Shown: positions 1 to 10,473, counted from the first letter of the stretch. The stretch is DNA of 37,557 nucleotides from Gemmatimonadota bacterium (GCA_020348925.1 CP070758.1:2082817-2120373); one strand, 5' to 3'. Notes: generated by a model not told the origin, from the sequence alone. A program made the numbers and translations.

Positions 1-2
1 TG

Positions 3-3000
3 GTGGTGACCGATGACAGCGGGACGCCAGGTGTGCCTGGGGATGATTTCAACCCGACTTTTATTGGTGGGGATACGAACGGCAACAGCCAGTTGGATGT
101 GGGGGAGACGTGGACGTATGAGGCTGGTGGGACGGCCTCGGTGGGTCAGTATGTAAATTACGGGACAGTGACAGGGACCGATCCTGTGGCCGGGGAAGTG
201 GTGGACAACGATCCCAGTCATTATTTGGGGATTCAGCCCGGATTGGTGGTGACAAAGAGTCTTATTGATCCGGCTGGCGGGACAGCGGCATTGGGTGATG
301 ACGTCACCTTCCGTATCACAATGCAGAATACCGGAAATACGACCATCACCCTTCTCCCGATGAGAGACGATTATCCGGAGACGTGTTTGACACCGGTGAG
401 TGCAACCGTACCATGGAGCAGCGATAATGGATCAGTATTGACCTGGAACAATCTGGGATCATTGGCTCCCTCGAACAGTACCATCATTGATGTGACGTTC
501 AATGCTGGTGCGGCGTGTGATCCGGCCACGAACGTAGCCATCGTGGATCAGGCCAGTGACGAGCACGGGACGCCTGTTCCACCAAACCAGGACGATGCGA
601 ACCTGACGGTTACGATACCTTCTGCCAGTTACCTCTTGACGAAAACTCTCGTTTCACCTTCTGATGGGACGGCCCAAGTGGGTGAGATGATTGTTTTCCA
701 GATTTCGATAACGAACACCGGCGGATCGACGATGACGGCTGTGCCGCTCAGCGATACGTACAATCCGTCGTGTCTCGGATATATCTCGGCGTCGGTCGCA
801 CCCAGCAGCCAATCGGGGGGATCGATTGAATGGACCAACCTGGGACCTCTCACTCCCAGTGCCAGTATGACAGTGACTTTAGGTTTCACGGCCCTCAGCC
901 CCTGCGGGGCGACCGTGAATACGGCCGCGATCAACGGGGTCCAGGATGAATACGGGACGCCGTTGCCCTCTCAACAGAAAGCGGCCTCAGTGATCATCTC
1001 CTGTAACGATCAGGACGGGGACGGTGTGTGTGACGATGCGGACAATTGTCCAACAGATCCGAATTCTGCGCAGACCGATACAGACGGCGATGGTCTGGGT
1101 GATGCGTGCGATCCCTGCCCGTACGATGCATTTAACGATTACGACGGCGACGGCATCTGCGCCGATGCGGACAATTGCCCGACAATAAGCAATCCCAACC
1201 AGGCCGACAGCGACGGTGATGGTCGGGGGGATGCCTGTGACTTCAGCGATACTTTTCCGGATATCGGTACGGCCAAGACTGTCCTCGATTTTGGGGATGT
1301 CCCCTCCGGGACGTGCAGGGATACCCTGTTCGCCATTTCCAACGATGGGACTGCGCACCTGCACGTCTACAGTGTGACGACGAATTGCGACGAGTTCGTT
1401 GTGCTCCAGCCGCCGACACCTCCCTTTACGATTGCTCCCTTCGGCTGTCAGCACATTCCGATCCGGTTCTGTCCGCCTGAGAATGGGCTCGAAAGCTGCT
1501 ACCTCACCATTACGAGTGACGATCCTGACGAGAGTACAAAAATTGTCACGTTGATTGGAAACGGTTCGTCTGCGGCGGAGCCTGATATATCCCTGTCCTC
1601 TTCCAATCATAACTATGGGGATGTCTTCGTGGGTGCGACGTCACCCTGGAGTTTTTCCATATTAAATACCGAGACAACTCCGTTGCTCATCACCTCGGTC
1701 ACTTCAAGTCACATCGATTTTACGGTGACCGTGCCGTCATCCTATCCGCGAACGGTGCCAGCGGGAGGAACCCTCACTGTGACGGTCGTTTTCAATCCTT
1801 CATCTCAGGGTTTGAAGAACGGATCTCTGAGCGTCATCAACAGCGATCCTGATGAGAGTATTGCCACGGTGCTGCTCCAGGGGAACGGAATCATGTCTGG
1901 CGGTGCAGCCGCCCAGATTTATTTCCCCCAGACCTATTACGGAGCGCCTGGGTCATACGTAACCGTGGATGTCTATGCGGACAACGCGACGTATTTGGCT
2001 GAATCGATCGGTGGGGTGCAACTCAACCTGTCCTTCGATGCCAGCATATTGACGGTCACCAATGTGACGGCGACGCCCAGAACAGTTGACATGGATCTTT
2101 TCCAGTGGAACGAACCTCAATCCGGACAGGTAGCCATTATTATGGCGGATTTCTCTGGTGATGTCATCGCACCAGCCATCGGCTCTGTGGCTCGTATTAC
2201 CTTCCTCGTCAGCAGCAGTTCGGTTGTCGGGCAGAGTGTCGATTTGCAATTCACGAAATCGCTGCTATCCGACCCGTTCAGTCATTCCCTGCCAACGGCT
2301 TCGACGAACGGAACATTCATTGTCGGTGGGAGCTCATACCTGAAAGGTGATGCAAACCTCGATGGCGAGATCGATGTCTTAGATGTTGTTCTCGTATCCA
2401 ACATCATCGTTGAGAAAGTTGATCCAACACCCGAGCAGTTTGATGCTGCCGATTGCAATGATGACGGGAGCGTGGATGTGCTGGATGTTGTCGGCATTGT
2501 CAATTCAATACTGGGGACCGGGACATGTCCGCCGGTGGGAACAACGGGCAAAACCATCGGCTCTCAACCCGGTGTTTTCGGGGCGTCCGACATTTCGGTA
2601 TCAACGAATACGACCTTTGAGCTCCCAATTTTTATGGAGACGGCGACAGAGATATACGGACTTCAGTTCAGATTGAAGTTCGGTTCGGAGTTTTTTATAC
2701 CCGCTCTGCCGCGACTGACGGAACGTAGCGCGCACATGACTCTGGTCTCGAATATCACGGATGATGGGCTGATTGTGGTGATATACAGCCCTGAAGGGAG
2801 AGCCGTCCCGGCTGGAACGGAACCTGTCGTGATCATACCCTTTCGGATGCAAGATACAGGATCCGTGACGCGGAGCATAAAGATGGAATTTGAAGGGGTG
2901 ATTCTGGCGGTAAGCTGTAGGGAGAATATACCCGTGGAGATTGAACCGATCAGCTTCAAGAAGGATACCTTCGTTCCTGAAAGCTGGAGCCTGTTACAGA

Positions 3001-3257
3001 ACTATCCCAATCCTTTCAATCCTGAGACGAGCATCGGATATCATGTGCCTCGACCAGAACATGTCAAGGTGATTGTGTTCAATACTCTGGGTCAGATGAT
3101 CCGGACCCTTGTCGATGGTATGCAACAGCCTGGAGCGTATACGGTGAGATGGGATGGATATGACAATTCCGGACGGCCCCTTCCCAGTGGAATTTACTTC
3201 TATCAACTCACTGCTGGAGATTATTCTCAGACGAAACGGATGATTCTGATAAAGTAA
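3..3257 (+). CDS. T9SS-exported multidomain surface protein, 5' end missing
   Basis: The frame is open to the left edge, so the true start lies outside the window; 1084 codons are visible. Domains by residue of the visible part: end of one DUF11-like repeat (to about 65), two more DUF11-like repeats (82-335), a cysteine/aspartate-rich thrombospondin type 3 calcium-binding segment (334-416, [13 protein letters not shown] pattern), two choice-of-anchor-D/HYDIN-like Ig domains (419-630), a cohesin-like beta-sandwich (637-776), a dockerin-like pair of calcium loops (778-840, [15 protein letters not shown] and [14 protein letters not shown]), a second cohesin-like domain (858-986) and a C-terminal type A sorting domain (about 990-1084, [10 protein letters not shown], ending KRMILIK). 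Family knowledge: such C-termini direct export across the outer membrane by T9SS. The ligand is unknown; a structural or adhesive role is inferred. No enzymatic domain is visible. Confidence 0.9.
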   Translation: MVTDDSGTPGVPGDDFNPTFIGGDTNGNSQLDVGETWTYEAGGTASVGQYVNYGTVTGTDPVAGEVVDNDPSHYLGIQPGLVVTKSLIDPAGGTAALGDDVTFRITMQNTGNTTITLLPMRDDYPETCLTPVSATVPWSSDNGSVLTWNNLGSLAPSNSTIIDVTFNAGAACDPATNVAIVDQASDEHGTPVPPNQDDANLTVTIPSASYLLTKTLVSPSDGTAQVGEMIVFQISITNTGGSTMTAVPLSDTYNPSCLGYISASVAPSSQSGGSIEWTNLGPLTPSASMTVTLGFTALSPCGATVNTAAINGVQDEYGTPLPSQQKAASVIISCNDQDGDGVCDDADNCPTDPNSAQTDTDGDGLGDACDPCPYDAFNDYDGDGICADADNCPTISNPNQADSDGDGRGDACDFSDTFPDIGTAKTVLDFGDVPSGTCRDTLFAISNDGTAHLHVYSVTTNCDEFVVLQPPTPPFTIAPFGCQHIPIRFCPPENGLESCYLTITSDDPDESTKIVTLIGNGSSAAEPDISLSSSNHNYGDVFVGATSPWSFSILNTETTPLLITSVTSSHIDFTVTVPSSYPRTVPAGGTLTVTVVFNPSSQGLKNGSLSVINSDPDESIATVLLQGNGIMSGGAAAQIYFPQTYYGAPGSYVTVDVYADNATYLAESIGGVQLNLSFDASILTVTNVTATPRTVDMDLFQWNEPQSGQVAIIMADFSGDVIAPAIGSVARITFLVSSSSVVGQSVDLQFTKSLLSDPFSHSLPTASTNGTFIVGGSSYLKGDANLDGEIDVLDVVLVSNIIVEKVDPTPEQFDAADCNDDGSVDVLDVVGIVNSILGTGTCPPVGTTGKTIGSQPGVFGASDISVSTNTTFELPIFMETATEIYGLQFRLKFGSEFFIPALPRLTERSAHMTLVSNITDDGLIVVIYSPEGRAVPAGTEPVVIIPFRMQDTGSVTRSIKMEFEGVILAVSCRENIPVEIEPISFKKDTFVPESWSLLQNYPNPFNPETSIGYHVPRPEHVKVIVFNTLGQMIRTLVDGMQQPGAYTVRWDGYDNSGRPLPSGIYFYQLTAGDYSQTKRMILIK

Positions 3258-3342
3258 CGAGAGACGCACAGAGCCTACGATTTGGACAAAGCCGGGGGCG
3301 ATTCGGGTTTGGTGATGTATCGCCCCACGGTAATTCTACTCG
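3258..3342 (+). ncRNA. Possible structured leader, degenerate GEMM-I-like
   Basis: This segment starts right after the preceding stop codon and ends about 100 nt before the diguanylate cyclase. It contains ACGCACAGAGCC, then GGACAAAGCC, then a perfect 8-bp stem GGGGCGAT (3295-3302) / ATCGCCCC (3319-3326) with a 16-nt loop, then ACGGTAA and CGATGCC. CGAG (3258-3261) can pair with CTCG (3339-3342) to close it. The order of elements resembles the c-di-GMP-I (GEMM-I) aptamer, in which ACGCACAGGGC and GGGACGCAAAGCC flank a short hairpin. The GNRA-capped P1b hairpin is missing and several core bases differ. The stem alone could also be a weak terminator for the gene upstream, although no T-run follows. 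Confidence 0.22.
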
Positions 3343-3446
3343 ATGCCATTTGTATCAGTGCACATAAAATGCTTTAGCCTGAGAACCGACTTTGAGCGGA
3401 TTCGAAGATTTTGAAAGAAAGGCCGCGTTTCAAGTAAGGAAACGAT

Positions 3447-5381
3447 GTGACGGATGAACAAAAAACAAAGAAGCAACTCGTCGCTGAGCTGAAGCACATG
3501 CAACAGCGGGTTGCGGATTTGGAGGTGTCGGAGGCCAAGTGTAAGCACGCGGAGGAGGTGCTGCGGGTTTCCCATCGCTTTCTCGGGATCGCGAACCGGC
3601 GGATGGAGATGATTCCCCTGCTGCGTGAATTTGTGGCGGAAGTCAAGAACTTCACCGGCTGTACCGCCGTAGGAATCCGCATATTGGAGGACGAAGGGAA
3701 CATACCCTACCAGGTTTTTGAGGGTTTCAGCCGGGAATTCTATGAATTCGAGAGCCCGCTTTCGGTCAATTCGGACGCATGCATGTGTATCAATGTGATC
3801 AAGGGAGATACCGACCCGGAGCGCCCTTTTTTCACCGAGGGTGGCTCCTTCTTCATGAACACCACGACGCGCTTTCTGGCCACGGTTTCGGAGGAGGAGA
3901 AGGGGCAGACCCGCAATGTGTGCAACGAGCACGGCTACGAGTCCGTGACACTCATTCCGATCCGCCTGGCGGACCGCATCCTGGGTTTGATTCACGTGGC
4001 GGATTTCCGGGAGGGGATGGTCCCTCTGGAAAAGGTGGAGGTGCTGGAGACGGCGGCCATGGAGCTGGGTACGGCCATCCAGCGGGTGCGATTGGAGGAC
4101 ATCCTGCAGCGGAGCAAGAGGGAATGGGAAAGAACCTTCGATGCCATGTCCGATTGGGTGTGTCTGATCGATCTCGAGACGCGCAGGATCGTGCGGAGCA
4201 ACCGTGTGGGAGAGCACTTTACAGGCCTCCCCCTGCCGGAGATCATTGGCGGCAACTGCTGTGCTATGGCTCACGCTTCAGAGGAACCGGTCTCGGACTG
4301 TCCGGTGGAAAAGATGCTCAGAACGCACCAGCGGGAATCGGCGGAGATTCAGGGGCCTGACGGCGACCGGTGGCTGATGGTTACGGTGGATCCGCAGACG
4401 GATGAGCAGGGAAATCTCGTCGGTGCTGTCCACATCGTCTCCGACATTACCGAAAGGAAGCGGGCTGAGAAAACACTCAGTGAACAGAAATCACTCCTGG
4501 ACGAGGTCTTCAACGGGATCAATGAGGGGATTGGAATTGTCGATGAGAACGAAACCATTCTCTTCTGCAATCCTGCCTATGCCGACATCTTCGAAGGGAA
4601 CAAGGATGATTTCGTGGGTAAAACTGTGCTCTCGTTCTTCGATGCTGAGGCGTATTCCAAAATTCTCCAAGGGACGCAAGAGAGACGAGCAGGGAAAACC
4701 ACCACGTACGAAATTCCGCTCGTCACCCTCAAGGGCAACCGGAAATTTATTCGTATTACTGCGTCCCCGCGCTACAAGGAGAATGGATCTTACGCCGGTG
4801 CTTTTGGTGCTGTTCTGGATATTACTGACCGGGTGCAGGCGGAGGAAACCATCAGGCAGTTGGCCTATCACGACGATCTGACAGGTCTTCCCAACCGGAT
4901 GCTGTTCGATGATCGCCTGTCCCTGGCCTTGGCCCAGGCCGAGCGCCATCGACAGAAATTTGCTGTCCTGTTGCTTGATCTGGATAATTTCAAGGATATC
5001 AATGATACGCTGGGGCACAGTGTGGGAGATGCATTGCTGCGCGTGATCGGGGATCGGCTGACAGGGCTTCTGCGTAAGAGCGATACTGTCGCCCGACTTG
5101 GAGGAGACGAATTTTTACTCCTGCTGCCTGAGATCGGGTGTATGGAAGACGCGGCGAAGACCGCCCAAAAAATCCTCAAGACCATCCGTGAGCCAATTGA
5201 GCTGGATGGCCGTCATCTCAATATCACCACCAGCGTCGGGATCGCTCTCTTTCCCGACCATGGTGAAGATGGAGACAGCCTCATAAAGAATGCCGATATT
5301 GCCATGTACCGTGCCAAGAATCGAGGTCGGGATACGTTCCAAAGGTACGCGAACGATTTGAAAGTTCGGACGATTGGATGA
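3447..5381 (+). CDS. GAF-PAS-PAS-GGDEF diguanylate cyclase
   Basis: This 644-residue protein is predicted to make cyclic di-GMP from two GTP. It has no membrane segment, so it is a cytoplasmic sensor enzyme. Residues 1-40 form a coiled coil, followed by a GAF domain (about 42-215), two PAS domains (about 225-340 and 350-465) and a GGDEF domain (about 475-635). The active-site motif is intact (GGDEF 552-556). RKSD at 543-546 sits five residues ahead of it, where the inhibitory RxxD I-site is expected, so product feedback is likely. There is no EAL or HD-GYP domain. The start is GTG: the ATG two bases upstream runs directly into a stop, and AAGGA at 3436-3440 is correctly spaced for GTG 3447. 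The ligands of the GAF and PAS domains are unknown. Confidence 0.93.
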   Translation: MTDEQKTKKQLVAELKHMQQRVADLEVSEAKCKHAEEVLRVSHRFLGIANRRMEMIPLLREFVAEVKNFTGCTAVGIRILEDEGNIPYQVFEGFSREFYEFESPLSVNSDACMCINVIKGDTDPERPFFTEGGSFFMNTTTRFLATVSEEEKGQTRNVCNEHGYESVTLIPIRLADRILGLIHVADFREGMVPLEKVEVLETAAMELGTAIQRVRLEDILQRSKREWERTFDAMSDWVCLIDLETRRIVRSNRVGEHFTGLPLPEIIGGNCCAMAHASEEPVSDCPVEKMLRTHQRESAEIQGPDGDRWLMVTVDPQTDEQGNLVGAVHIVSDITERKRAEKTLSEQKSLLDEVFNGINEGIGIVDENETILFCNPAYADIFEGNKDDFVGKTVLSFFDAEAYSKILQGTQERRAGKTTTYEIPLVTLKGNRKFIRITASPRYKENGSYAGAFGAVLDITDRVQAEETIRQLAYHDDLTGLPNRMLFDDRLSLALAQAERHRQKFAVLLLDLDNFKDINDTLGHSVGDALLRVIGDRLTGLLRKSDTVARLGGDEFLLLLPEIGCMEDAAKTAQKILKTIREPIELDGRHLNITTSVGIALFPDHGEDGDSLIKNADIAMYRAKNRGRDTFQRYANDLKVRTIG

Positions 5382-5393
5382 GGGGTATCATCC

Positions 5394-5407
5394 TCGTGAT
5401 ATCACGA
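5394..5407. promoter_or_regulatory. 14-bp perfect palindrome, operator-like
   Basis: TCGTGATATCACGA is a perfect palindrome 12 bases after the cyclase stop codon. It has the size of a dimeric regulator site, but no promoter is recognisable next to it. Confidence 0.25.
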
Positions 5408-5646
5408 CCTGCGCATGAGCGGAACGATCACAGAGACAAAGGAGAGAAAAAGAGCAGCTTCTTCGTGAATCGGTTCTTTTCCAATCTGCTTGAACATCAT
5501 GGCCAAAAGAGTGTGATACTTTTGAAGTTGAAAGAAATCGATTTCGAAGCCTGGGCGCCGTGCCTGGGATTCGGGAATTCGTTGTATCTCCCCAAAGAAA
5601 CTTGACGACGTACCCATAACTATATGGGGCAAAACATGTTTATGAC

Positions 5647-5676
5647 GGCCATCCCACCTTCGTGGGGATGGCCTTT
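5647..5676 (+). terminator. Rho-independent terminator
   Basis: GGCCATCCC (5647-5655) pairs with GGGATGGCC (5665-5673) around a short TTCG-containing loop and is followed by TTTT-C. It lies 265 bases after the cyclase stop. The same GGCCATCC/GGATGGCC stem recurs at 16720-16751. Confidence 0.7.
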
Positions 5677-6043
5677 TCATTGTGCCAGCCAGAGCGATTG
5701 TTCCGAGGTGCCTCAAAGAATCCAGCCCCCGTTTTCTCGTGTCTCTTTTTCGAGGGCGAACATTTTTCCCGCGATCAAGCCGGGTATTGAAAAATGGGTT
5801 GCTGAAAGGATTGAAGCGTGTTATTATTAGAGGGACTGGTTCCAAGTGGGCAGTCTCGACAGGTGGAGGGGCCGCTCAAATGATATTATGGTGGCAATAC
5901 AGAAACGGTTTTTTGAATAACTTCTGTCGAACACGGATCTGTACCGGCTGCTTTTTCGCAGCCTCTTCTGGGATGTTGTTCGATGAATTCCAAGCGTTGC
6001 ATATCTGACGATTCCTCAGGAATCAAAGCCGTGAAAGAAAATC

Positions 6044-8875
6044 ATGGATAGAGAACACCACGCTTCAATGCTTCGTTTTGTGGCTCAGGGGAAAGCCCGT
6101 TTCCTGCTGGGCGTCTCAATCGTCTTGGGATTGTACCTGACGAGCCTTTACAGCTACCTGCTTTTTCACAGTCTCGCTGAAATATTCAGCATCGTCGTGG
6201 CTTGCAGTATTTTTATGGTGTTCTGGAACTCCCGACGTTTATTGAGCAGTGGCTATTTTCTGTTCATTGGTATTGCCTATCTGTTCGTCGGGGGTATGGA
6301 TCTGCTCCATACATTGAGTTACACAGGCATGGGGGTGTTTCCGGGATATGGGACGAATTTACCAACCCAGTTGTGGATCACAGCCCGCTATCTTGAGAGC
6401 CTCTCTTTTCTCATCGCCGTGTTCTTTCTTCGTCACAAACTGAAAACCATTTTCGTGATTCTCGGTTATACTCTGACCGTTTCAGTTCTGCTGATCTCGA
6501 TTTTTTATTGGAAGATTTTTCCCGATTGTTTTGTTGAGGGGCCTGGTTTGACCCCCTTCAAGAAGATCAGCGAATATTGTATCTCTCTCATACTCCTCGT
6601 TTCGATAGGACTGCTGGTTCGGAAAAGGAGGGAGTTCGATAACCATATCTACCGCTTGTTGGTCTCATCGATCGTTCTGACCATTGCTTCGGAGTTGGCC
6701 TTCACGTTTTATGTCCATGCCTACGGCCTGCCCAATCTGATCGGGCACTTCCTCAAGATTGTGTCGTTTTATCTCATTTACAAGGCACTTATTGAGGTTG
6801 GTCTGAGTCAACCGTACCATCTCATGTTCAGAGATTTGAAGCGGAGTGAGGAAAAATATCGCGATCTGGTTGAAAATACGAGCGATGTCATCTATGCCCT
6901 TGATACCGCTGGGGTGTTGACGTACGTCAGTCCTGCAGTGGAATCGTTTATCGGATACAGTTCATTCGAGGTTCAAGGTCACAATATCAAGGAATTCATA
7001 CATGACGAAGATGTACCGATCATCACGGAGGGTCTGCGGACAGTGTTTTCAGGCCAATCTGCGGCCAACGAGTATCGGGTGTTGAGCAAATCCGGCGAAG
7101 TGCGTTGGATGCGCACTTCGAGCAAGCCTGTATTTGTAAAAAATCGTGTCGTGGGATTGAGTGGAGTGCTGACCGATATTACCGAGCGGAAGCTGGCGGA
7201 GGAGGCGCTGCGAGAGTCAGAGCGAGAGTTGGCCATCAGAAACCGGATCGCCTCTGTTTTTCTCACCATCCCAGATGAGGAGATGTACGGAAATGTGTTG
7301 GAGGTAATTGTGGAGGCCATGGAAAGTACATACGGAGTTTTTGGATATATAGATGAGTATGGGTCACTGATTATTCCCTCTATGACCAGAGACATCTGGG
7401 ATCAGTGTCAGGTTCTTGAGAAGACAATTGTATTCCCTCGCGACAAATGGGGTGGCATTTGGGGTCGCGCCCTCACACAGAAGAGAAGCCTGTATGCCAA
7501 TGAAGGCTTGAATGTACCCCAGGGGCATGTTCCCATAGCGAAGGTTCTGGTCGTACCTATTGTGTATGATAAAGAAATAATAGGGCTTTTAGAGGTTGCC
7601 AACAGGGCCAGAGACTACGGCGAAAAGGACAAGGAGTTCCTGGAAGGCATTGCGGGTTATATGGCTCCGGTTCTGAGTGCAAGATTGCAGAGAGATCGCC
7701 AGGAGGGGGAACGTCAGCATGTGGAGGAATCGTTGCGGAAGAGTGAAGAAAGATTGAAGCATTTCGTTGAATCAGCTACCGACAGTATTCTCCTCTTGGA
7801 TTCCCACTTGAACATCGTCGAGGTGAATGAAATCGGATTGAACGAATTTGGCCTGAGTAAAAACGAGATCCTTGGAAAGAATCTCTCAGAGCTTGTGCCC
7901 GACCTTCGGGAGTCAGGCAGATATGACAAGTATATGGAAGTGATGAAAACCGGGGAACCATTCATTAGAGATGATCTTATTCATCATCCTGAATTTGGAG
8001 AGAAACACGTAACCGTAAAAGTGTTTCAAGTGGGTAGTGGTCTTGGAATTATTGCTATGGACATCACCCAAAGAAAGCTCTTGGAGGAAAAGCTCACAAA
8101 AATGGCTCACGATCTGGAGAAGGAGGTTGAAAAGCGAACAAAGGAGCTGCTGAAAACGCAACACCATTTAACGCAATCGCAGAAGTTAGCGGGCCTGGGG
8201 CAATTGGCTGCCGGTGTTTCTCATGAGCTCAGAAATCCTCTGGGTATCATCAATGCATCGTTGTATTTTCTCAAGAGTACTTTTACAATCGAAAATTCTG
8301 CCTTTCACAAGCATATCAAGATCATGGAGGAGGAAGTGGAACGCTCCAGCAAAATAGTTGAAAATCTTCTGGAATTTGCCCGTCGCTCACCCTACGACGT
8401 GCAGGCGATCGATGTCAACGAGCTTCTGGAGAAGACTCTGATTCTGCTGGAGAAGGAGTTGTTGGCCAATGACGTCAGAGTCTCGACGGTCTTTGAGCCG
8501 TTACCCCAGGTGAGTTTACACCTCGATGAGATGAAACAGGTTTTTCTCAATATTTTGCTGAACGCGACGCAGGCAATGCCTGAAGGCGGCGATCTGAAAA
8601 TAAACACGCATGTTGTTCAAGGGGATGAAGGGGATGGGTACGTGAGTATTGTTTTTCAAGATACCGGAATTGGTATTTCCGAGGAGGATCTGACCAATAT
8701 TTTCAATCCGTTCTTTACGACGAAGGAAGGGGGGGTGGGGTTGGGATTGTCGCTCGTGTATGCCACTGTGAAGAGATTTGGGGGGAAAATACACATTGAC
8801 AGTCATAGAGGTGAAGGGACGAAGGTCACCCTGAAGCTCCCGCTGATCCAGGGAAGCTTTTTTTCGAAAACATAG
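6044..8875 (+). CDS. MASE3 membrane sensor histidine kinase (PAS-GAF-PAS-HisKA-HATPase)
   Basis: This 943-residue protein is predicted to sense a signal through its membrane and cytoplasmic domains, autophosphorylate and pass phosphate to the response regulator 56 bases downstream. Residues 15-260 are a multi-span integral membrane sensor of MASE3 type; HTLSYTGMGVFPG between membrane helices is characteristic. PAS (265-384), GAF (393-553) and a second PAS (565-676) follow, then a coiled coil, HisKA (713-783) and HATPase_c (818-938). The phosphorylated residue is His727 in VSHELRNP. The N-box (NILLNATQAMPEGG) and G-boxes (DTGIGI, GVGLGLSL) are intact, so it should be active. The ligand is unknown. 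The ribosome-binding site is weak (GTGAAAG), which leaves the exact start slightly uncertain. Confidence 0.93.
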   Translation: MDREHHASMLRFVAQGKARFLLGVSIVLGLYLTSLYSYLLFHSLAEIFSIVVACSIFMVFWNSRRLLSSGYFLFIGIAYLFVGGMDLLHTLSYTGMGVFPGYGTNLPTQLWITARYLESLSFLIAVFFLRHKLKTIFVILGYTLTVSVLLISIFYWKIFPDCFVEGPGLTPFKKISEYCISLILLVSIGLLVRKRREFDNHIYRLLVSSIVLTIASELAFTFYVHAYGLPNLIGHFLKIVSFYLIYKALIEVGLSQPYHLMFRDLKRSEEKYRDLVENTSDVIYALDTAGVLTYVSPAVESFIGYSSFEVQGHNIKEFIHDEDVPIITEGLRTVFSGQSAANEYRVLSKSGEVRWMRTSSKPVFVKNRVVGLSGVLTDITERKLAEEALRESERELAIRNRIASVFLTIPDEEMYGNVLEVIVEAMESTYGVFGYIDEYGSLIIPSMTRDIWDQCQVLEKTIVFPRDKWGGIWGRALTQKRSLYANEGLNVPQGHVPIAKVLVVPIVYDKEIIGLLEVANRARDYGEKDKEFLEGIAGYMAPVLSARLQRDRQEGERQHVEESLRKSEERLKHFVESATDSILLLDSHLNIVEVNEIGLNEFGLSKNEILGKNLSELVPDLRESGRYDKYMEVMKTGEPFIRDDLIHHPEFGEKHVTVKVFQVGSGLGIIAMDITQRKLLEEKLTKMAHDLEKEVEKRTKELLKTQHHLTQSQKLAGLGQLAAGVSHELRNPLGIINASLYFLKSTFTIENSAFHKHIKIMEEEVERSSKIVENLLEFARRSPYDVQAIDVNELLEKTLILLEKELLANDVRVSTVFEPLPQVSLHLDEMKQVFLNILLNATQAMPEGGDLKINTHVVQGDEGDGYVSIVFQDTGIGISEEDLTNIFNPFFTTKEGGVGLGLSLVYATVKRFGGKIHIDSHRGEGTKVTLKLPLIQGSFFSKT

Positions 8876-8931
8876 CGGGGGAGTCGTGAGGGAACATGTA
8901 GGGATAGGAGTCGGATTTCGAGGGGTGCTCA

Positions 8932-10299
8932 ATGCGTAACACTTTGAATATACTGCTGGTGGATGACGAGATCAATATGTTGGAGGTGATGAGAGATGTT
9001 CTGGAAGCTGAGGGGCACTGTGTGACAACTGTCAGCAGCGGATATGAGGCTTTGGAAAAGTGTGAGGATGATCCTCCCTTTGATCTGATCATCACCGATT
9101 TGAAGATGCCTCGAATGAACGGCATTGAACTTCTGGAAAAAGTCAGGGAGAAAGGGTCTCCGATTCCGGTTGTGATACTGACTGCACACGGAACAATTGG
9201 GAGCGCTGTGGAGGCGGTCAAGAAGGGAGCGTACGATTACATTCTCAAGCCGTTCAAGCCCGATGAAATATTTGGAATGATCGGGCGGATATTGGAGCGA
9301 AAGAATCTCTTGGACGATAACCTCTATTTTCAAAAGGAACTGAGCAAGGCATACGGGTTCGAGACCATAATTGGCACTTCGTCGGTGATGCAAGATTTGT
9401 TCGAGAACATTGAGAAGGTGGCCAGGACCGATGCTTCGGTGGTTTTAAGGGGTGAGAGTGGCACGGGAAAGGAGTTGCTCGCACATATCATTCACTACGC
9501 CAGCCGTAGGAAAAACAAGCGATTTGTGAAAGTGAGCTGTGCCTCTCTGGCCGAAGGTGTTTTGGAGAGCGAGCTTTTTGGGCATGAGAAGGGAGCTTTT
9601 ACCTCGGCCGTTACTAGCAAACCCGGAAGATTCGAGGTGGCTCACGGCGGCACCCTCTTTCTGGATGAGATCGGTGATATCCCCCTGACGACTCAGATCA
9701 AGCTGCTCCGTGTGCTCCAGACGAAAGAGTTCGAGCGAGTCGGTGGAACGCGGACGATAAAAGTGGACGTGCGATTGATTTCGGCGACCAACCAGGATCT
9801 TGAGGAGAAGAAAAAGCAAGGCACTTTTCGGGAAGATCTGTTCTATCGTCTCCATGTCGTCCCGATCCTTGTCCCTCCCTTGAGGGAGAGATCGGAGGAT
9901 ATTCCGATCCTCTCAGAATACTTTTTAAGACTGTTTTCCGATCAGACGAATAAGCGGATTCGCGGGTTTTCCCAAAAAGCTCTCGAGCTGATGTCGTCAT
10001 ATCCTTGGCCTGGGAATGTCAGAGAGCTCCGAAATTACATCGAACGAGCCACCGTTTTTTGCCAGTCAGATGTCATCAAACCTGAGGATCTTCCGCCTGT
10101 TCTGATGCACCACGGGGATACGGGGAGACTGAGCTTGAGCTTAGAATCAAGATCTCTCTGTGAACTGGAAAAAAAGTTGATACGAACCGTTCTTGAAGAA
10201 GCACAATGGAATTTGACGAAGGCGGCCGGAGCGTTGCAGATCAGCCGGGGGACACTTTACAGTAAGCTTAAGAAATACGGTCTGACTGAGAAGGCATGA
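8932..10299 (+). CDS. NtrC-family sigma54-dependent response regulator
   Basis: This 455-residue enhancer-binding protein is the evident partner of the kinase upstream (56-base gap, probable operon). Receiver domain 5-120 has the acidic pair Asp11/Asp12, phosphoacceptor Asp56 (ITDLKMP), Thr84 and the KPF lysine. The AAA+ domain (about 140-370) has Walker A GESGTGKE (174-181), Walker B LFLDE (242-246) and the sigma54-contacting loop GAFTSA (221-226) where most relatives have GAFTGA. A Fis-type helix-turn-helix lies at 427-451. Once phosphorylated it should remodel RNA polymerase-sigma54. GAGGGGTG at 8920-8927 supports ATG 8932. The likely target is the -24/-12 promoter at 10658. It belongs to the AtoC/ZraR-like group; the true regulon is unknown. 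Confidence 0.95.
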   Translation: MRNTLNILLVDDEINMLEVMRDVLEAEGHCVTTVSSGYEALEKCEDDPPFDLIITDLKMPRMNGIELLEKVREKGSPIPVVILTAHGTIGSAVEAVKKGAYDYILKPFKPDEIFGMIGRILERKNLLDDNLYFQKELSKAYGFETIIGTSSVMQDLFENIEKVARTDASVVLRGESGTGKELLAHIIHYASRRKNKRFVKVSCASLAEGVLESELFGHEKGAFTSAVTSKPGRFEVAHGGTLFLDEIGDIPLTTQIKLLRVLQTKEFERVGGTRTIKVDVRLISATNQDLEEKKKQGTFREDLFYRLHVVPILVPPLRERSEDIPILSEYFLRLFSDQTNKRIRGFSQKALELMSSYPWPGNVRELRNYIERATVFCQSDVIKPEDLPPVLMHHGDTGRLSLSLESRSLCELEKKLIRTVLEEAQWNLTKAAGALQISRGTLYSKLKKYGLTEKA

Positions 10300-10444
10300 T
10301 GGTTTGTGCCAAGAATGTGCGGAGTCCTTTTACCGCTCGCCACGAAAATGCTGCGAGTTTAAGAAGGAGTGGATACTGTGCCACTGAAGCACCGAGATGC
10401 AGAGATCCATGAAAGACAATAATAATATTTAAGACCCAAGTTTT

Positions 10445-10473
10445 ATCGTTCAATCTGTTGGATTTTGAACGAT
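10445..10473. promoter_or_regulatory. Perfect dyad, candidate upstream activator site
   Basis: ATCGTTCAA (10445-10453) and TTGAACGAT (10465-10473) are perfect inverted 9-mers separated by 11 bases, so the half-site centres are two helical turns apart. The dyad lies about 185 bases before the -24 element at 10658, a normal distance for an NtrC-type enhancer. No T-run follows, so a terminator is unlikely. GATTTTGAAC occurs here (10461-10470) and again at 10538-10547. Confidence 0.55.

Larger units (their letters stand above)
5382..6043. other. Gene-poor gap between cyclase and kinase
   Basis: I see no convincing gene in these 662 bases. Open frames on both strands are short, lack a good ribosome-binding site and resemble no family I recognise. 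The gap holds a 14-bp palindrome (5394-5407), a small hairpin (CCCATA 5613-5618 / TATGGG 5623-5628), a terminator hairpin (5647-5676) and a short inverted repeat GATTCC-TCA-GGAATC (6010-6024) just before the kinase start. The two hairpins at 5613-5676 could be the 3' end of the cyclase transcript or of a small RNA whose promoter I cannot identify. Confidence 0.5.

Noticed and set aside
1002-1250. Dense aspartate repeats considered as a CRISPR-like or tandem DNA repeat
   Set aside because: The units are in-frame thrombospondin type 3 calcium loops without constant DNA repeats or spacers.
5378-5605. 75-codon ORF overlapping the cyclase stop (ATGA)
   Set aside because: The overlap is suggestive, but the protein resembles nothing known, has no ribosome-binding site of its own and lies in a region with palindromes and a terminator.
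9371-9392. Sigma54-like TGGCAC sequence inside the NtrC-type gene
   Set aside because: It is internal to a coding sequence and the distance to the GC element does not match.
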